DNA of 55,254 bases, from positions 1 through 55,254 of the forward strand of contig JAFZDP010000062.1 in NCBI GenBank assembly GCA_017561155.1, read 5' to 3'. The stretch comes from Bacteroidales bacterium. GTDB lineage: Bacteria; Bacteroidota; Bacteroidia; Bacteroidales; P3. A program made the translations under genes and the position numbers. The number at the start of each line of letters is the position of its first letter. Positions within the stretch are counted from its first letter, which is position 1. The notes below the pieces were generated by a model. The model was given only the letters and a program-made list of their open reading frames with translations, did no database searches and had not been told where the DNA came from. This document shows positions 18,787-28,376 of the stretch, piece after piece.

Positions 18787-19524
18787 ATGGAAGCGATGAT
18801 ATTTGCAGCAGGTTTAGGCACACGTTTGCAACCTCTTACCAACAACAAACCCAAAGCCCTTGTCGAAGTGGCAGGCAAGCCACTGTTAGAGCATTGTATC
18901 GAAAAACTAATACAAAGCCACTGCACAAAAATTGTAGTAAACATTCACCACTTTGGCGAACAGATAATAGATTTTTTGGGCAGCAAAAAGTTTGATGTAG
19001 AGATAATAATATCCGACGAACGCAATCTGCTACTGGATACCGGTGGGGGACTAAAGAACGCTGCAAAAGCCTTTAGTGGGAAAAAACCTGTTCTTGTTCA
19101 CAATGTAGATGTTTTTTCCAACATCGACCTACAACAGCTCTACAACATTCATCAGCATGGCAATGCGTTAGCTACGTTGGCAGTAGCCTCACGCAACACA
19201 TCGAGGTATCTGCTTTTCGACAAGAAGGACAACTTAGTTGGCTGGAAAAATCAAAAAACCGGCGAAACCCTTTGGGCAAATCCTATTGCAGAACATTCGG
19301 CTGTACCATTGGCCTTTAGTGGCATACACGTTGTAAGCCCCGAAATATTCGAACTTTTGCCGGACATTGGCCCCTACCCTATTGTTCCTCAGTATGTACA
19401 TTTGGCAACCAACCATACCATAAAAGCATTCGAACACACTGCCGAACAATGGATAGATGTGGGCAAACCCGACACTATAACACTGGCACAAGAATTTATA
19501 GAAAAACATATCGACAAACAATAA
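18787..19524 (+). CDS. Sugar-1-phosphate nucleotidyltransferase (MurU/RmlA-like)
   Basis: 245-residue cytosolic enzyme of the nucleotidyltransferase fold. The N-terminal signature AAGLGTRLQPLT (7-18) followed by KPKALVEVAGKPLLEH binds the nucleotide. LLDTGGGLKNA and the metal-binding HNVDVFSN are present. The short length, with no hexapeptide-repeat domain, fits MurU-type MurNAc-1-phosphate uridylyltransferases or short mannose-1-phosphate guanylyltransferases. The substrate cannot be told from sequence, and the kinase partner usual for MurU is not adjacent. It is 10 bp upstream of the nuclease gene. Confidence 0.8.
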   Translation: MEAMIFAAGLGTRLQPLTNNKPKALVEVAGKPLLEHCIEKLIQSHCTKIVVNIHHFGEQIIDFLGSKKFDVEIIISDERNLLLDTGGGLKNAAKAFSGKKPVLVHNVDVFSNIDLQQLYNIHQHGNALATLAVASRNTSRYLLFDKKDNLVGWKNQKTGETLWANPIAEHSAVPLAFSGIHVVSPEIFELLPDIGPYPIVPQYVHLATNHTIKAFEHTAEQWIDVGKPDTITLAQEFIEKHIDKQ

Positions 19525-19534
19525 CCAACTAATT

Positions 19535-22351
19535 ATGAATACATTTTTGAAATACACAGCCGAAAAAATCATTGCAGAATGTGGCAATAATTTAGGCAAC
19601 ACCATAATCGTATTTCCAAACCAACGCCCAATTGTTTTTCTGAAAGAAGAAATAAAACAATTGGTAGACAAAACTATTTTCATGCCACAAATGATGTCGA
19701 TAGACAATTTTGTAGGCCAACTTTCGGAACTTGAAATAGTATCGAGCAACGCTTTTATCTTCTTCGATTTGTACAAGATACACCTAGAAATGAAGAACAA
19801 CAAATATCAAAGATTCGAAGAGTTTATGCCGTTTGCCGATATGCTGATAAACGATTTTTCGGAAGTAGACTCGTACCTTGTAAATGCCGAAGACCTTTTT
19901 TCTAACATATACGATCTGAAAGAGATAGGAGAATGGGATATTTCCGGAGAGAACACGTTGGCCGGAAAACAGAGCGACTATTTGAAGTTTTACAAGTCGC
20001 TATACAGCTACTACACCCGTTTTAGAGACACCCTTGCCAAACAAGGAAAAGCCTACTACGGTATGGCGTACCGCAAAGTGGCAGAAAACTTTGATGAATA
20101 CATTCCTCAGTTTGAGGGAAAGAAAATATACTTTGTAGGTTTCAACGCCCTAAACGAGTGCGAAAGAAAAATAATACGTCCGCTGATAAACAACGGTATA
20201 GCCACTATGATAACCGATGGCGACGACTATTATTTTAAAAACGAAACACAAGAAGCAGGCAAGTTTTTGCGATTGTTGCTCAACGATGGCTTTTGCGAAA
20301 CAGAAAGTTATGGCACATACTTTGGCAAAGAGAAAAAGAAAATAACCATTGTAGACTGTCCGGAAAACATAGTGCAAGCAAAAGTAGCCGGAGAACTGCT
20401 AAGCAACCTAAACAACTTTGACAGCACAGCTGTAGTACTTGCCGACGAAACAATGCTGATACCGGTATTGAACTCGCTGCCCGAAAACATCGATGCAGCC
20501 AATGTTACCATGGAATTTCCATATACATACACCATTCTACACAACTTGGTATCGGATATCTTTGCCCTACATACAAACAAGAAAAACGACAGCTACTACT
20601 TTAAAGATATTATCAATGTGGTGTCTAACGTATTTATACAACACATTATAGACAACCCCGAAAGTATAAAAAATATTCGCAACAGCATAAGCAAAGAAAA
20701 CAATTTATATGTGTCGTATGCCGGAATAGCAAAAGCGAATAAAGATTTAGAGAAAATAAAATTTCTATTTTCGGACGAGGCTGCCAACGTAAAAGTATTC
20801 CTCGACACATTGGAACAACTTGTAAAATCGATATCTCAACTAGATATATTAAAGGCCGACATGTATGTAAAAGAACGCGTATCGCTTTTAGCATTTGCCG
20901 ATATAATACGAGAACTGAAAAGAATTGCCAACGAAACGGCCATAGATGGAAAAGAATTGTTGCTATCCGACATGCAACGAATATATACCAAGATGCTGAA
21001 ATTGTGCCGAATCTCGTTCAAAGGAGAGCCCCTACGAAACTTGCAGATACTGGGTATGCTGGAAACACGCAGCCTGGATTTTGAAAACATTATATTACTA
21101 TCGGCCAACGAAAGCAGACTGCCACAAGGCAAAAGCTCCAAGTCGCTTATACCATTGCAGCTGAAAGTACATGCCGGTATGCGTACCTACAGAGAAAACG
21201 ACTCTATATTTGCCTACTACTTTTACCGACTTTTGCAACGTTGCAAAAATATATGGCTTGTATACAACTCTGACAGCAATGGCGACGGTAAAGGAGAAGC
21301 CAGCCGTTTTCTATTTCAGATACAAAAAGAACTTGCCGAAAAGTACCGCGAAACTATAGAAATAGAAAATAAAGTAGTGTCTGTAAAAAACAACAACAAT
21401 ACCGATACCCCTATCGACTCGGACGCCGGTATACCTAAAAGCGAAGTGGTAATGCAACGACTAAAAGATATTGCAAGCCATAAAAAAGGATTCTCTCCGT
21501 CGGCACTATCTGTATACATCAAGTGCCCAACAAGGTACTATTTTGAAAAAGTGTTGGGCATAAACGAAGAGAAAGACCCTACCGAAGACATCGATGCTTC
21601 GGAATTAGGAACAGTGGTACACAATATTTTGGAAGCCGTATTTGACCCTAAACATAATCAGGAATACGAAAAAGGCTATTTAAAACTATCGGTACTAAAA
21701 AGACATCTGGAAAGCATAGACAGCAAAATAGAAGCAGCAATAAATGCTGTAAATCCCGGCATGAGCGAAACAGGAAAAGGATTTTTGTTTCGCAACTTGG
21801 TCAAAGAACAAACTACACATTTTATTTCCAAACAAATAAAACAAGTGGAAGCCTTGCAAAAAGAAGGCAAAGGCATAATGATAAAAGGAGTGGAAGAAGA
21901 ATATGTGTTGCCAATATTAGATGATATACATATTACAGGCAAGATAGACCGCATAGACTTTGTTGGCGAGCAATTGCGAATAATAGACTACAAAACAGGG
22001 ATAGTAGCAAAAGATGACATTTCGAGATCCACCAGTAAAGGAAGAGAAAACGAAAAAGAAAAATGGTTCCAACTAATGACTTACGCCTGGCTATACTGGA
22101 AAAAAAGCAATAAAAGCATTGTAGATTTTAAAGCAGGTATATATCCATTGGGTAACACTTCGTCGGATTTGTTGGAATTAAAAAACGGTAAAGAAACTAT
22201 ACTTACCGAAGAAATCCTTAGCGAATTTGAAGAGTCGTTGGCAAATATCGTGGGCGAAATTATGAACCCCGACGAACCTTTCAAAGCCAAACCAAACAAC
22301 GGCGCATGCAGATATTGCAGATTTAAACAATGTTGCAACGCCCAAAAATAA
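19535..22351 (+). CDS. PD-(D/E)XK nuclease, AddB/RecB-like
   Basis: 938 residues. The N-terminal two thirds resemble an inactive UvrD-type helicase module, as in AddB. The C-terminal nuclease domain (about 650-938) has a conserved His in GTVVHNILEAVF, an Asp in GKIDRID, and the DYKTG catalytic lysine motif. One cysteine in KCPTRYYF and three in CRYCRFKQCC at the end form the iron-sulfur staple of AddB nucleases. It probably takes part in double-strand end processing for recombination. The active helicase partner (AddA-like) is not next to it here. Confidence 0.82.
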   Translation: MNTFLKYTAEKIIAECGNNLGNTIIVFPNQRPIVFLKEEIKQLVDKTIFMPQMMSIDNFVGQLSELEIVSSNAFIFFDLYKIHLEMKNNKYQRFEEFMPFADMLINDFSEVDSYLVNAEDLFSNIYDLKEIGEWDISGENTLAGKQSDYLKFYKSLYSYYTRFRDTLAKQGKAYYGMAYRKVAENFDEYIPQFEGKKIYFVGFNALNECERKIIRPLINNGIATMITDGDDYYFKNETQEAGKFLRLLLNDGFCETESYGTYFGKEKKKITIVDCPENIVQAKVAGELLSNLNNFDSTAVVLADETMLIPVLNSLPENIDAANVTMEFPYTYTILHNLVSDIFALHTNKKNDSYYFKDIINVVSNVFIQHIIDNPESIKNIRNSISKENNLYVSYAGIAKANKDLEKIKFLFSDEAANVKVFLDTLEQLVKSISQLDILKADMYVKERVSLLAFADIIRELKRIANETAIDGKELLLSDMQRIYTKMLKLCRISFKGEPLRNLQILGMLETRSLDFENIILLSANESRLPQGKSSKSLIPLQLKVHAGMRTYRENDSIFAYYFYRLLQRCKNIWLVYNSDSNGDGKGEASRFLFQIQKELAEKYRETIEIENKVVSVKNNNNTDTPIDSDAGIPKSEVVMQRLKDIASHKKGFSPSALSVYIKCPTRYYFEKVLGINEEKDPTEDIDASELGTVVHNILEAVFDPKHNQEYEKGYLKLSVLKRHLESIDSKIEAAINAVNPGMSETGKGFLFRNLVKEQTTHFISKQIKQVEALQKEGKGIMIKGVEEEYVLPILDDIHITGKIDRIDFVGEQLRIIDYKTGIVAKDDISRSTSKGRENEKEKWFQLMTYAWLYWKKSNKSIVDFKAGIYPLGNTSSDLLELKNGKETILTEEILSEFEESLANIVGEIMNPDEPFKAKPNNGACRYCRFKQCCNAQK

Positions 22352-22362
22352 AATAAATAGTA

Positions 22363-22393
22363 TTGCAAAATGTATAAAAATTATGTACCTTTG
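22363..22393 (+). promoter_or_regulatory. Promoter upstream of small barrel gene
   Basis: TTG at 22363-22365 and TACCTTTG at 22386-22393 with a 20-bp gap match the Bacteroidetes promoter pattern. The -7 box is 67 bp before the ATG at 22461. Confidence 0.6.
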
Positions 22394-22460
22394 CAAACAT
22401 ATTACATCGTTTATTGTAATACATACAATACTGTTAATATGAACAATATAAAATTGAAAG

Positions 22461-23003
22461 ATGAAAACTAAAACTATAAAATTGTTAGTGGTAGGAATCT
22501 TGTGCTTGTGCAGCCTAGGCAAAGCCATAGCACAAACCAACACCGAAACAAAAACATCGTGGTGGAAAAACAAAATAGCAGTAGGCGGAAACTTTGCTTT
22601 CAACGTAGGCAATCGCACAGGTATAGTAGAAGTGTCGCCCTCTTTCAGCCTACGACTAACACAGAAATTCGTAACATCGCTAGATGTGCTATGCCAATAT
22701 TCGTGGGACAACAAGTATAGCATATCCAATTTCAGCTATGGTTTTGGTCTTTCGGCTCGCTATACCATTATCGACAATATGTATGTTTATGCACAATACA
22801 CTTACAATCCATATATAGTAATAGACAATCTTAGCGAAAACACTAGCAAAGGACTACACACCGGACTTTGGATAGGTGCAGGATATACCAAACGGATAAG
22901 TACTAATGTTACTGTATATTCGGGAATAATTTACAATGTATTGGCAGGTCCCAATGCCGACGACAACCCACGTATAAGTGGAGGAATATCGTATCAATTA
23001 TAG
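22461..23003 (+). CDS. Small outer-membrane beta-barrel protein
   Basis: 180 residues. The signal peptide (1-24) ends KAIAQ. The mature part is a run of amphipathic strands with aromatic girdle residues (FSLRLTQKFVTSLDVL, YGFGLSARYTI, GLWIGAGYTKRI), compatible with an 8-strand barrel of the porin/OmpX-like superfamily. It ends in GGISYQL, a plausible barrel-assembly signal with aromatic residues. It has its own promoter and is followed 17 bp later by tsaB, so the two may share a transcript. Function unknown. Confidence 0.7.
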   Translation: MKTKTIKLLVVGILCLCSLGKAIAQTNTETKTSWWKNKIAVGGNFAFNVGNRTGIVEVSPSFSLRLTQKFVTSLDVLCQYSWDNKYSISNFSYGFGLSARYTIIDNMYVYAQYTYNPYIVIDNLSENTSKGLHTGLWIGAGYTKRISTNVTVYSGIIYNVLAGPNADDNPRISGGISYQL

Positions 23004-23020
23004 AAAAGCAAATTTATTTT

Positions 23021-23719
23021 ATGGCAACAATACTACTGATAGAAACAGCAACACCAATCTGCTCGACAGCGATATCGCAAAACGGAAAGATAGTGGCAAT
23101 AAAAGAAACTTCCGAAGCCAATGCACACTCGGCTAAATTGTCGGTGCTTATAAACGAGCTTCTTGCCGAAGCTAATATTGCCTACCCTGCCCTAGATGCA
23201 GTATGTGTAAGCAGTGGTCCCGGCTCATATACCGGACTTCGTATAGGTGTATCTACAGCCAAAGGGTTGTGCTATGCTTTGGAAAAACCCCTGATAGCAA
23301 TAGAAACACTACAAAGTATGGCTTTAGGCTATTTGCAAAGCCACCCCGGCTTCTCCAACTACATCTGCCCCATGATTGACGCAAGACGTATGGAGGTATA
23401 CGCAGCTATATTCGACAACAATGGAAAATATATTCGCAACACCAATGCCGACATAGTAGAAGAAACCACATACGACACATGGCTGACCGAAAACAAGATT
23501 TGTTTCATTGGCGATGGTGCAGAAAAAACTCGTCCTATTATAGGGCACAAAACAAACGTTATATTCGACACCGATTTCAAACTATCGGCAAAAGGAATGG
23601 CACAAATGGCTGAAGAACGCTACAACAACCAACAATTCGAAGACATAGCATACTTTGAACCATTCTATTTGAAAGACTTTGTAGCAGCAAAACCTTCTGT
23701 AAAAGGATTAAAAATGTAA
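23021..23719 (+). CDS. tsaB: tRNA threonylcarbamoyladenosine protein TsaB
   Basis: 232 residues. TsaB is the dimerisation partner of TsaD in the complex that makes t6A at position 37 of ANN-decoding tRNAs. It keeps the actin-like ATPase fold: the N-terminal LLIETATPICSTAI strand pair and the SSGPGSYTGLRIGVSTAKGL signature at about 67-86. Length and layout are normal. The gene is separated from the downstream leftward tyrS by a shared terminator hairpin. Confidence 0.93.
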   Translation: MATILLIETATPICSTAISQNGKIVAIKETSEANAHSAKLSVLINELLAEANIAYPALDAVCVSSGPGSYTGLRIGVSTAKGLCYALEKPLIAIETLQSMALGYLQSHPGFSNYICPMIDARRMEVYAAIFDNNGKYIRNTNADIVEETTYDTWLTENKICFIGDGAEKTRPIIGHKTNVIFDTDFKLSAKGMAQMAEERYNNQQFEDIAYFEPFYLKDFVAAKPSVKGLKM

Positions 23720-23766
23720 TATCATTCCAACGTATATACCGGGAATACAAATCCCCCAAAATAAAA

Positions 23767-23805
23767 AACGCGGCTACATAGTAATATGCAACCGCGTTTA
23801 ATCTT
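23767..23805 (-). terminator. Terminator of tyrS (possibly bidirectional)
   Basis: AACGCGG at 23767-23773 pairs with CCGCGTT at 23792-23798, with further pairing CATA/TATG inside. Leftward, the stem is followed by TTTTTTAT. It sits between the convergent tsaB and tyrS stops. Confidence 0.7.
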
Positions 23806-23817
23806 ATGAAAAAATTA

Positions 23818-25104
23818 TTATTTAACTTCGATTAGGTAATAGTTCTTCTTACCTTTTTGAACCAATATTATCGAATCTGAAAGCAAATCTTTTTCCGACA
23901 CTTGATAAGCATCTGTTATCTTTGCTTTATTCAACGATATTGAATTTTCTTTCAAAGCACGTTTCACTTCCCCTTTCGATGCAAACATATTTGTTTCCGA
24001 AGCAGTAAGTTCTACTATATTAACCCCCTCTCCTTTCAACAAATCTCTACTAATCTCGAAAGTAGGTACACCTTCAAACACTGACTTCAAAGTGTCTTTA
24101 TCCAACTGTTGAAGCATTTCAGTTGTTCCTTTTCCGAACAATATTTCAGATGCAGCAACAGCAGCTTCATATTCTTTTTCCGAGTGTACTCGTATTGTTA
24201 TATCTTTTGCCAAGGCCTTTTGCAATATACGCAAATGTGGAGCAGCCTTATGTTCTTCTTCCAAACGTTCTATCTCTTCTTTTGGCAAAAGAGTAAATAT
24301 TCTTATATATCTTGCTGTATCCTCGTCGGAACAATTCAACCAAAACTGATAGAATTTGTATGGCGATGTTTTTTGAGGATCTAACCATACATTGCCACCT
24401 TCTGTTTTTCCGAACTTAGTTCCATCGGCTTTTGTTATAAGAGGACATGTAAGAGCAAAAGCTTCGCCACCTTCCATTCTTCTTATCAATTCTGTACCTG
24501 TAGTTATATTTCCCCATTGATCAGAACCACCCATCTGCAATCTACATCCTTTCGATCTGTACAAGGTCAAGAAGTCATATCCTTGCAACAATTGGTATGT
24601 AAACTCTGTAAAAGAAATACCTGTTTCCATACGTTTCTTCACAGAATCTTTTGCCATCATATAGTTAACTGTTATATGTTTACCAACATCTCGAATGAAA
24701 TCTAAAAATAAATAATCTTTCATCCAATCATAGTTATTCAATATCTCAGCAGCATTAGCATCTTTTTCATCAAAAGATAAGAACTTTTCCAATTGTTTTT
24801 TTATACAATCTACATTATGTTGAATTTCTTCAACAGTCAGTAGTTTACGTTCTGCAGCTTTAAAAGAAGGGTCACCTATCATCCCTGTTGCACCACCTAC
24901 CACAGCCAATGGCTTATGACCGGCCATTTGCAGATGTTTCAACATCATAATACTTACTAAGTGACCTATATGCAACGAGTCGGCAGTTGGGTCTATTCCA
25001 ACGTATGCAGTAGTCATTTCTTTGTTAAGTTGTTCTTCTGCACCAGGCATAATATCGTGAATCATACCTCTCCAACGCAACTCTTCAACAAAATTTATTC
25101 TCAT
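23818..25104 (-). CDS. tyrS: Tyrosyl-tRNA synthetase
   Basis: 428-residue class I synthetase charging tRNA-Tyr. The ATP-binding HIGH motif is in [10 protein letters not shown] (about residue 41), and the KMSKS-equivalent appears as KFGKTEGG, as in bacterial TyrRS. The tyrosine pocket segment [11 protein letters not shown] is intact. The C-terminal S4-like RNA-binding domain (from about 360) ends [13 protein letters not shown]. The gene is monocistronic, bounded by terminators on both sides. No T-box is visible upstream. Confidence 0.96.
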   Translation of the reverse strand: MRINFVEELRWRGMIHDIMPGAEEQLNKEMTTAYVGIDPTADSLHIGHLVSIMMLKHLQMAGHKPLAVVGGATGMIGDPSFKAAERKLLTVEEIQHNVDCIKKQLEKFLSFDEKDANAAEILNNYDWMKDYLFLDFIRDVGKHITVNYMMAKDSVKKRMETGISFTEFTYQLLQGYDFLTLYRSKGCRLQMGGSDQWGNITTGTELIRRMEGGEAFALTCPLITKADGTKFGKTEGGNVWLDPQKTSPYKFYQFWLNCSDEDTARYIRIFTLLPKEEIERLEEEHKAAPHLRILQKALAKDITIRVHSEKEYEAAVAASEILFGKGTTEMLQQLDKDTLKSVFEGVPTFEISRDLLKGEGVNIVELTASETNMFASKGEVKRALKENSISLNKAKITDAYQVSEKDLLSDSIILVQKGKKNYYLIEVK

Positions 25105-25123
25105 AGTTTAATATTTATTCATT

Positions 25124-25158
25124 TAAAAAAAGAGGGTCATTTGCTAAAATGACCCTCT
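25124..25158 (-). terminator. Terminator of the T9SS BNR-like gene
   Basis: A perfect 12-bp stem (25131-25142 with 25147-25158) closes a 4-nt loop and is followed leftward by a run of T. It lies 22 bp past the stop of the 971-residue cargo gene and insulates tyrS. Confidence 0.8.
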
Positions 25159-25179
25159 AACGGAAATATTTAAAAATAT

Positions 25180-28095
25180 CTATTTTACAACTAGTTTAGA
25201 AGTCATCATTTGAGATTCTGTAACTACATTTATTAAATAAACACCTTTTTGTAATTTGTTACAGTTTATAGTTTCTACATGAACTCCTTCAGTCAAATTC
25301 AATGATTTTGTGTAAACCATTTTACCCGACATATCAAATACTCTGATCGAAGCATTTGTTGCTTGAGCAACTTCTAATTCTATGTTTGTATAAGAAGCAG
25401 CTGGGTTAGGATAAATTCTAACATCGTTAATGTTTTCAGCTACAACTTCTTCAATACCAATTTCGTTAGCATTATCAGTTACATAAGTTTTGTCAACATA
25501 AATACCTCTACCGTATGTTGCAAAATAAATTGCATTAGGATATTTAGTTTTTCCAAAACGATATTCAGTAGAGTTTGTTCCTGTGTAATATGTAGCTCTC
25601 TTGAATTTCAAATCAGCAGTTTGTTGTTTAATAAACGATACTGTTACACCCTTCAAACCATAGAACGATTCTGTAGCCGAGAAGTTATCCATTTTATAGA
25701 TACCATCAGAAGTACCTAAGAATATAGCATCGCTAGTTTTTTCTATCAAAGAGTAGTAAAGTTCTACATTAGCAATTGTTTTGCTGCTTACTACAGGCTG
25801 ATCAGCAGTTGCAGCATTTTCTATGTAGTAAAGGTTATCACCTTCAGTTTCGCCTTTAAGAGTTACTAATACGTTTCCTGTTTGAGAAGATACAGAAATC
25901 GAAGATACTCTACCAGCAGCAACAGTTAATACTGTATCAATAACAGTTTCTTGGTTAGGACCATTTGGAGTGAATATACCACTTACGGTAGGATCAACAG
26001 TTGCAAGATTACGTACACGAACAACGATAGAACCTCCATCAGGAGTTGTAGCACCTGCAAATAAGCAATCACCATTATCAGTTATAGCCAAAGCTCTAAC
26101 TACAGATTGTCTCAAGTTAGCTACTTCAAGCCAATTGATACCGGTAGCAGCATCGTTTCCACCGACTTTTCTAAAGTCTGTTGCATTAGAAGTCATGAAT
26201 ACTTTGCTGAAATATTCTCCAGAATATTGTTGTTGAACTGCAGTTACAAATAATCTACTTTGATATGGATTTTTTATACTTCCTTGTATACCACCGGTTG
26301 CTGGAACTATCACAGCTTCGCTGAATGTATATTCGATAGGATAATCAGTGTGAGCTTGGTCGCGTAGTTTCACAACGTCACCGGCCATTATTTCAAATCC
26401 TGCATAAGCTACTGTATCAATAGTATCACGACGAACAACGAATGGAGGAATTAAATTGAAAGTATAAGTATCAGCTATCAAAGAATCGTTAAGATTTTCC
26501 CATAAAATCATTGCAGGATTGTAAGTACTTGTAGTGAATAAAGTAGAATTAAAGTTCGAACCTGTAGTCCAAGTTTGAGTATTTGTAGAATTGAAATAAT
26601 CAGAAGTTGCTCTACCATAGTTTGCACCTTCAGAACCTACAAATAAAACTTCTTTTTCTGTTGGAGCCACTTGATGAATCATAGAAGCAGCGCCCCAGCT
26701 ACCATCACCTTGCCACATGCTTTCTGCAGAATGGTTAACAGAATCTTCCATCGGAATTGTTATATCAGAATCTTCTCTAGATTTGATGTAAGGCATAGCA
26801 TGTCCGATAGCACCACCAAATACAGAACCATCATTAGCAACTGCTACAGATACAAATTGAGTAGTAGTTAAACCTTTGTTCAATTCAGAATATCCAATAC
26901 TTGATGCACCAACGATAGCTATACCATCATAAATTTCACCATATTTGAAAATACCACCATCAGTAGCAATATAGTAAACAGAATCATTCAAAAATTCTAT
27001 TGCATGAATATTTTCATGTACATAGAAAGCAGAAGGACGTCCCATTGTTGAATAAGTAGATTGAGACCAAGTATAAATTGATGTTCCTTCAAGACCTTCA
27101 GCAACCCAAATATCAGAACCACCTAAATAAAGTTTTCTAGGATCTGTAGGACTTACTTCTAATGTATTGCTATACCAACCATTGTAAGTTCTGAATAATG
27201 TTACTGTAGATGTAGATATTTTAGTCCATTCGCAGAACAATACATCTACTGCTTCAGCATCTGCTATTTCTAATGTGGTATCAACCATTGCTTCATTTGT
27301 CATATAAACACCTTCCAACAAACCTTCTTCGTCAGCAACAGTCATATATATATAAGAACTATCAGAAGGAGCAACAGCTATTTCTATACGGCTTGCAGTT
27401 GCAGATGCACTTGTATATACTTCTTTAAAATCTACACTAGATTCGCAATTTCTAACTGCATAAACTTTAGCTCCAACTGTGAAATACAAAGTGTTTCCTG
27501 AAATTTCAAGACCCTGAACTTTACCTCCATCAAATATAACAGTAGATGCCAAAGTAGCAAAATTAATTCTCATTAAACCACCATTTGTTGCAACAAATAC
27601 GCTATTGTCGCTAGCAACCATTTTGTTTGCATAATTCCAGCCTTCGCTTAATTCAGCTTCTATTGCTACAAAAGTGTTGTTTTCAGGATTATAAACATAA
27701 TAACCCTTTCCTTCAGGAATAATCAATCCTTTTGAATCTAAATCAGAAATAGATAAACCTTCACCTGTTCCGATTACTAGATTACCGTTAGGAATTTGAA
27801 CCATACAACTGATTGGAAGGACTTCTTCTACACCATTTGCATTGATATAAGGAATAGATGTCCAAGTTTTTCCACCGTTTTCTGATTTAAACAAACCACC
27901 GGCAACACCTGCAGTGTACAACACTACGTCATCGCCTTGAGCTAATTTGTCAATAACAACGGTACGTGAACGTCCTGCCAAATTATCAGGACCCAAAAAT
28001 TTTAATCCTTGGTCAGGATCTTGAGCACTTACAGCGTATGTTCCAAACATTAAAATCGCTGCAATAATACCGAAAAGTATTTTTCTTTTTTTCAT
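25180..28095 (-). CDS. Secreted BNR/beta-propeller-like protein, type A T9SS cargo
   Basis: 971 residues. The signal peptide (1-24) ends YAVSA. The first mature segment has TAGVAGGLFKSENGGKTWTSI, an Asp-box/BNR-type loop, and similar blocks recur, which suggests sortilin/BNR-type beta-propellers over most of the protein. The last 80 residues are a type A T9SS sorting domain: VRIYPNPAASYTNIELE, then VFDMSGKMVYTKSL, and a terminal KGVYLINVVT...TSKLVVK. It is predicted to reach the cell surface through the T9SS. Its codon use is more A/T-ending than the neighbouring GC-rich genes, and it has its own promoter and strong terminator. The ligand or substrate is unknown. Confidence 0.85.
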   Translation of the reverse strand: MKKRKILFGIIAAILMFGTYAVSAQDPDQGLKFLGPDNLAGRSRTVVIDKLAQGDDVVLYTAGVAGGLFKSENGGKTWTSIPYINANGVEEVLPISCMVQIPNGNLVIGTGEGLSISDLDSKGLIIPEGKGYYVYNPENNTFVAIEAELSEGWNYANKMVASDNSVFVATNGGLMRINFATLASTVIFDGGKVQGLEISGNTLYFTVGAKVYAVRNCESSVDFKEVYTSASATASRIEIAVAPSDSSYIYMTVADEEGLLEGVYMTNEAMVDTTLEIADAEAVDVLFCEWTKISTSTVTLFRTYNGWYSNTLEVSPTDPRKLYLGGSDIWVAEGLEGTSIYTWSQSTYSTMGRPSAFYVHENIHAIEFLNDSVYYIATDGGIFKYGEIYDGIAIVGASSIGYSELNKGLTTTQFVSVAVANDGSVFGGAIGHAMPYIKSREDSDITIPMEDSVNHSAESMWQGDGSWGAASMIHQVAPTEKEVLFVGSEGANYGRATSDYFNSTNTQTWTTGSNFNSTLFTTSTYNPAMILWENLNDSLIADTYTFNLIPPFVVRRDTIDTVAYAGFEIMAGDVVKLRDQAHTDYPIEYTFSEAVIVPATGGIQGSIKNPYQSRLFVTAVQQQYSGEYFSKVFMTSNATDFRKVGGNDAATGINWLEVANLRQSVVRALAITDNGDCLFAGATTPDGGSIVVRVRNLATVDPTVSGIFTPNGPNQETVIDTVLTVAAGRVSSISVSSQTGNVLVTLKGETEGDNLYYIENAATADQPVVSSKTIANVELYYSLIEKTSDAIFLGTSDGIYKMDNFSATESFYGLKGVTVSFIKQQTADLKFKRATYYTGTNSTEYRFGKTKYPNAIYFATYGRGIYVDKTYVTDNANEIGIEEVVAENINDVRIYPNPAASYTNIELEVAQATNASIRVFDMSGKMVYTKSLNLTEGVHVETINCNKLQKGVYLINVVTESQMMTSKLVVK

Positions 28096-28148
28096 AAGAT
28101 GTTTATTATTAATTAGATATTATTTTTATTCCATTTTAAACTAAAAAG

Positions 28149-28156
28149 CAAAGATA
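28149..28156 (-). promoter_or_regulatory. -7 box for T9SS BNR-like gene
   Basis: Leftward TATCTTTG fits TAnnTTTG, 53 bp upstream of the ATG at 28095, giving a short AT-rich leader. Confidence 0.5.
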
Positions 28157-28347
28157 ATCATTTTTTTTGGATTAGTATATATTTTTTTTCTTACTTGCTT
28201 TGTTATTACAAAATATTACTCTTTATTTATTCTCAAAATTCTACATATATTACTAATTCATAGAGCATTGCAGAAGACATGCTTAATCTTTTTTAACATC
28301 GAATATTACAAAAATATTTTTTTCGTCCATAACTTGAAAAAAATATG

Positions 28348-28355
28348 TACATTTG
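28348..28355 (+). promoter_or_regulatory. -7 box for M28 peptidase operon
   Basis: TACATTTG fits TAnnTTTG and ends 21 bp before the ATG. The 281-bp divergent gap from 28096 holds only this and the leftward box. Confidence 0.5.
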
Positions 28356-28376
28356 CAAAAAAATATTCGCTGAAAA

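Noticed and set aside
25105-25179. T-box leader for tyrS
   Set aside because: The gap is only 75 bp and is filled by the neighbour's terminator.
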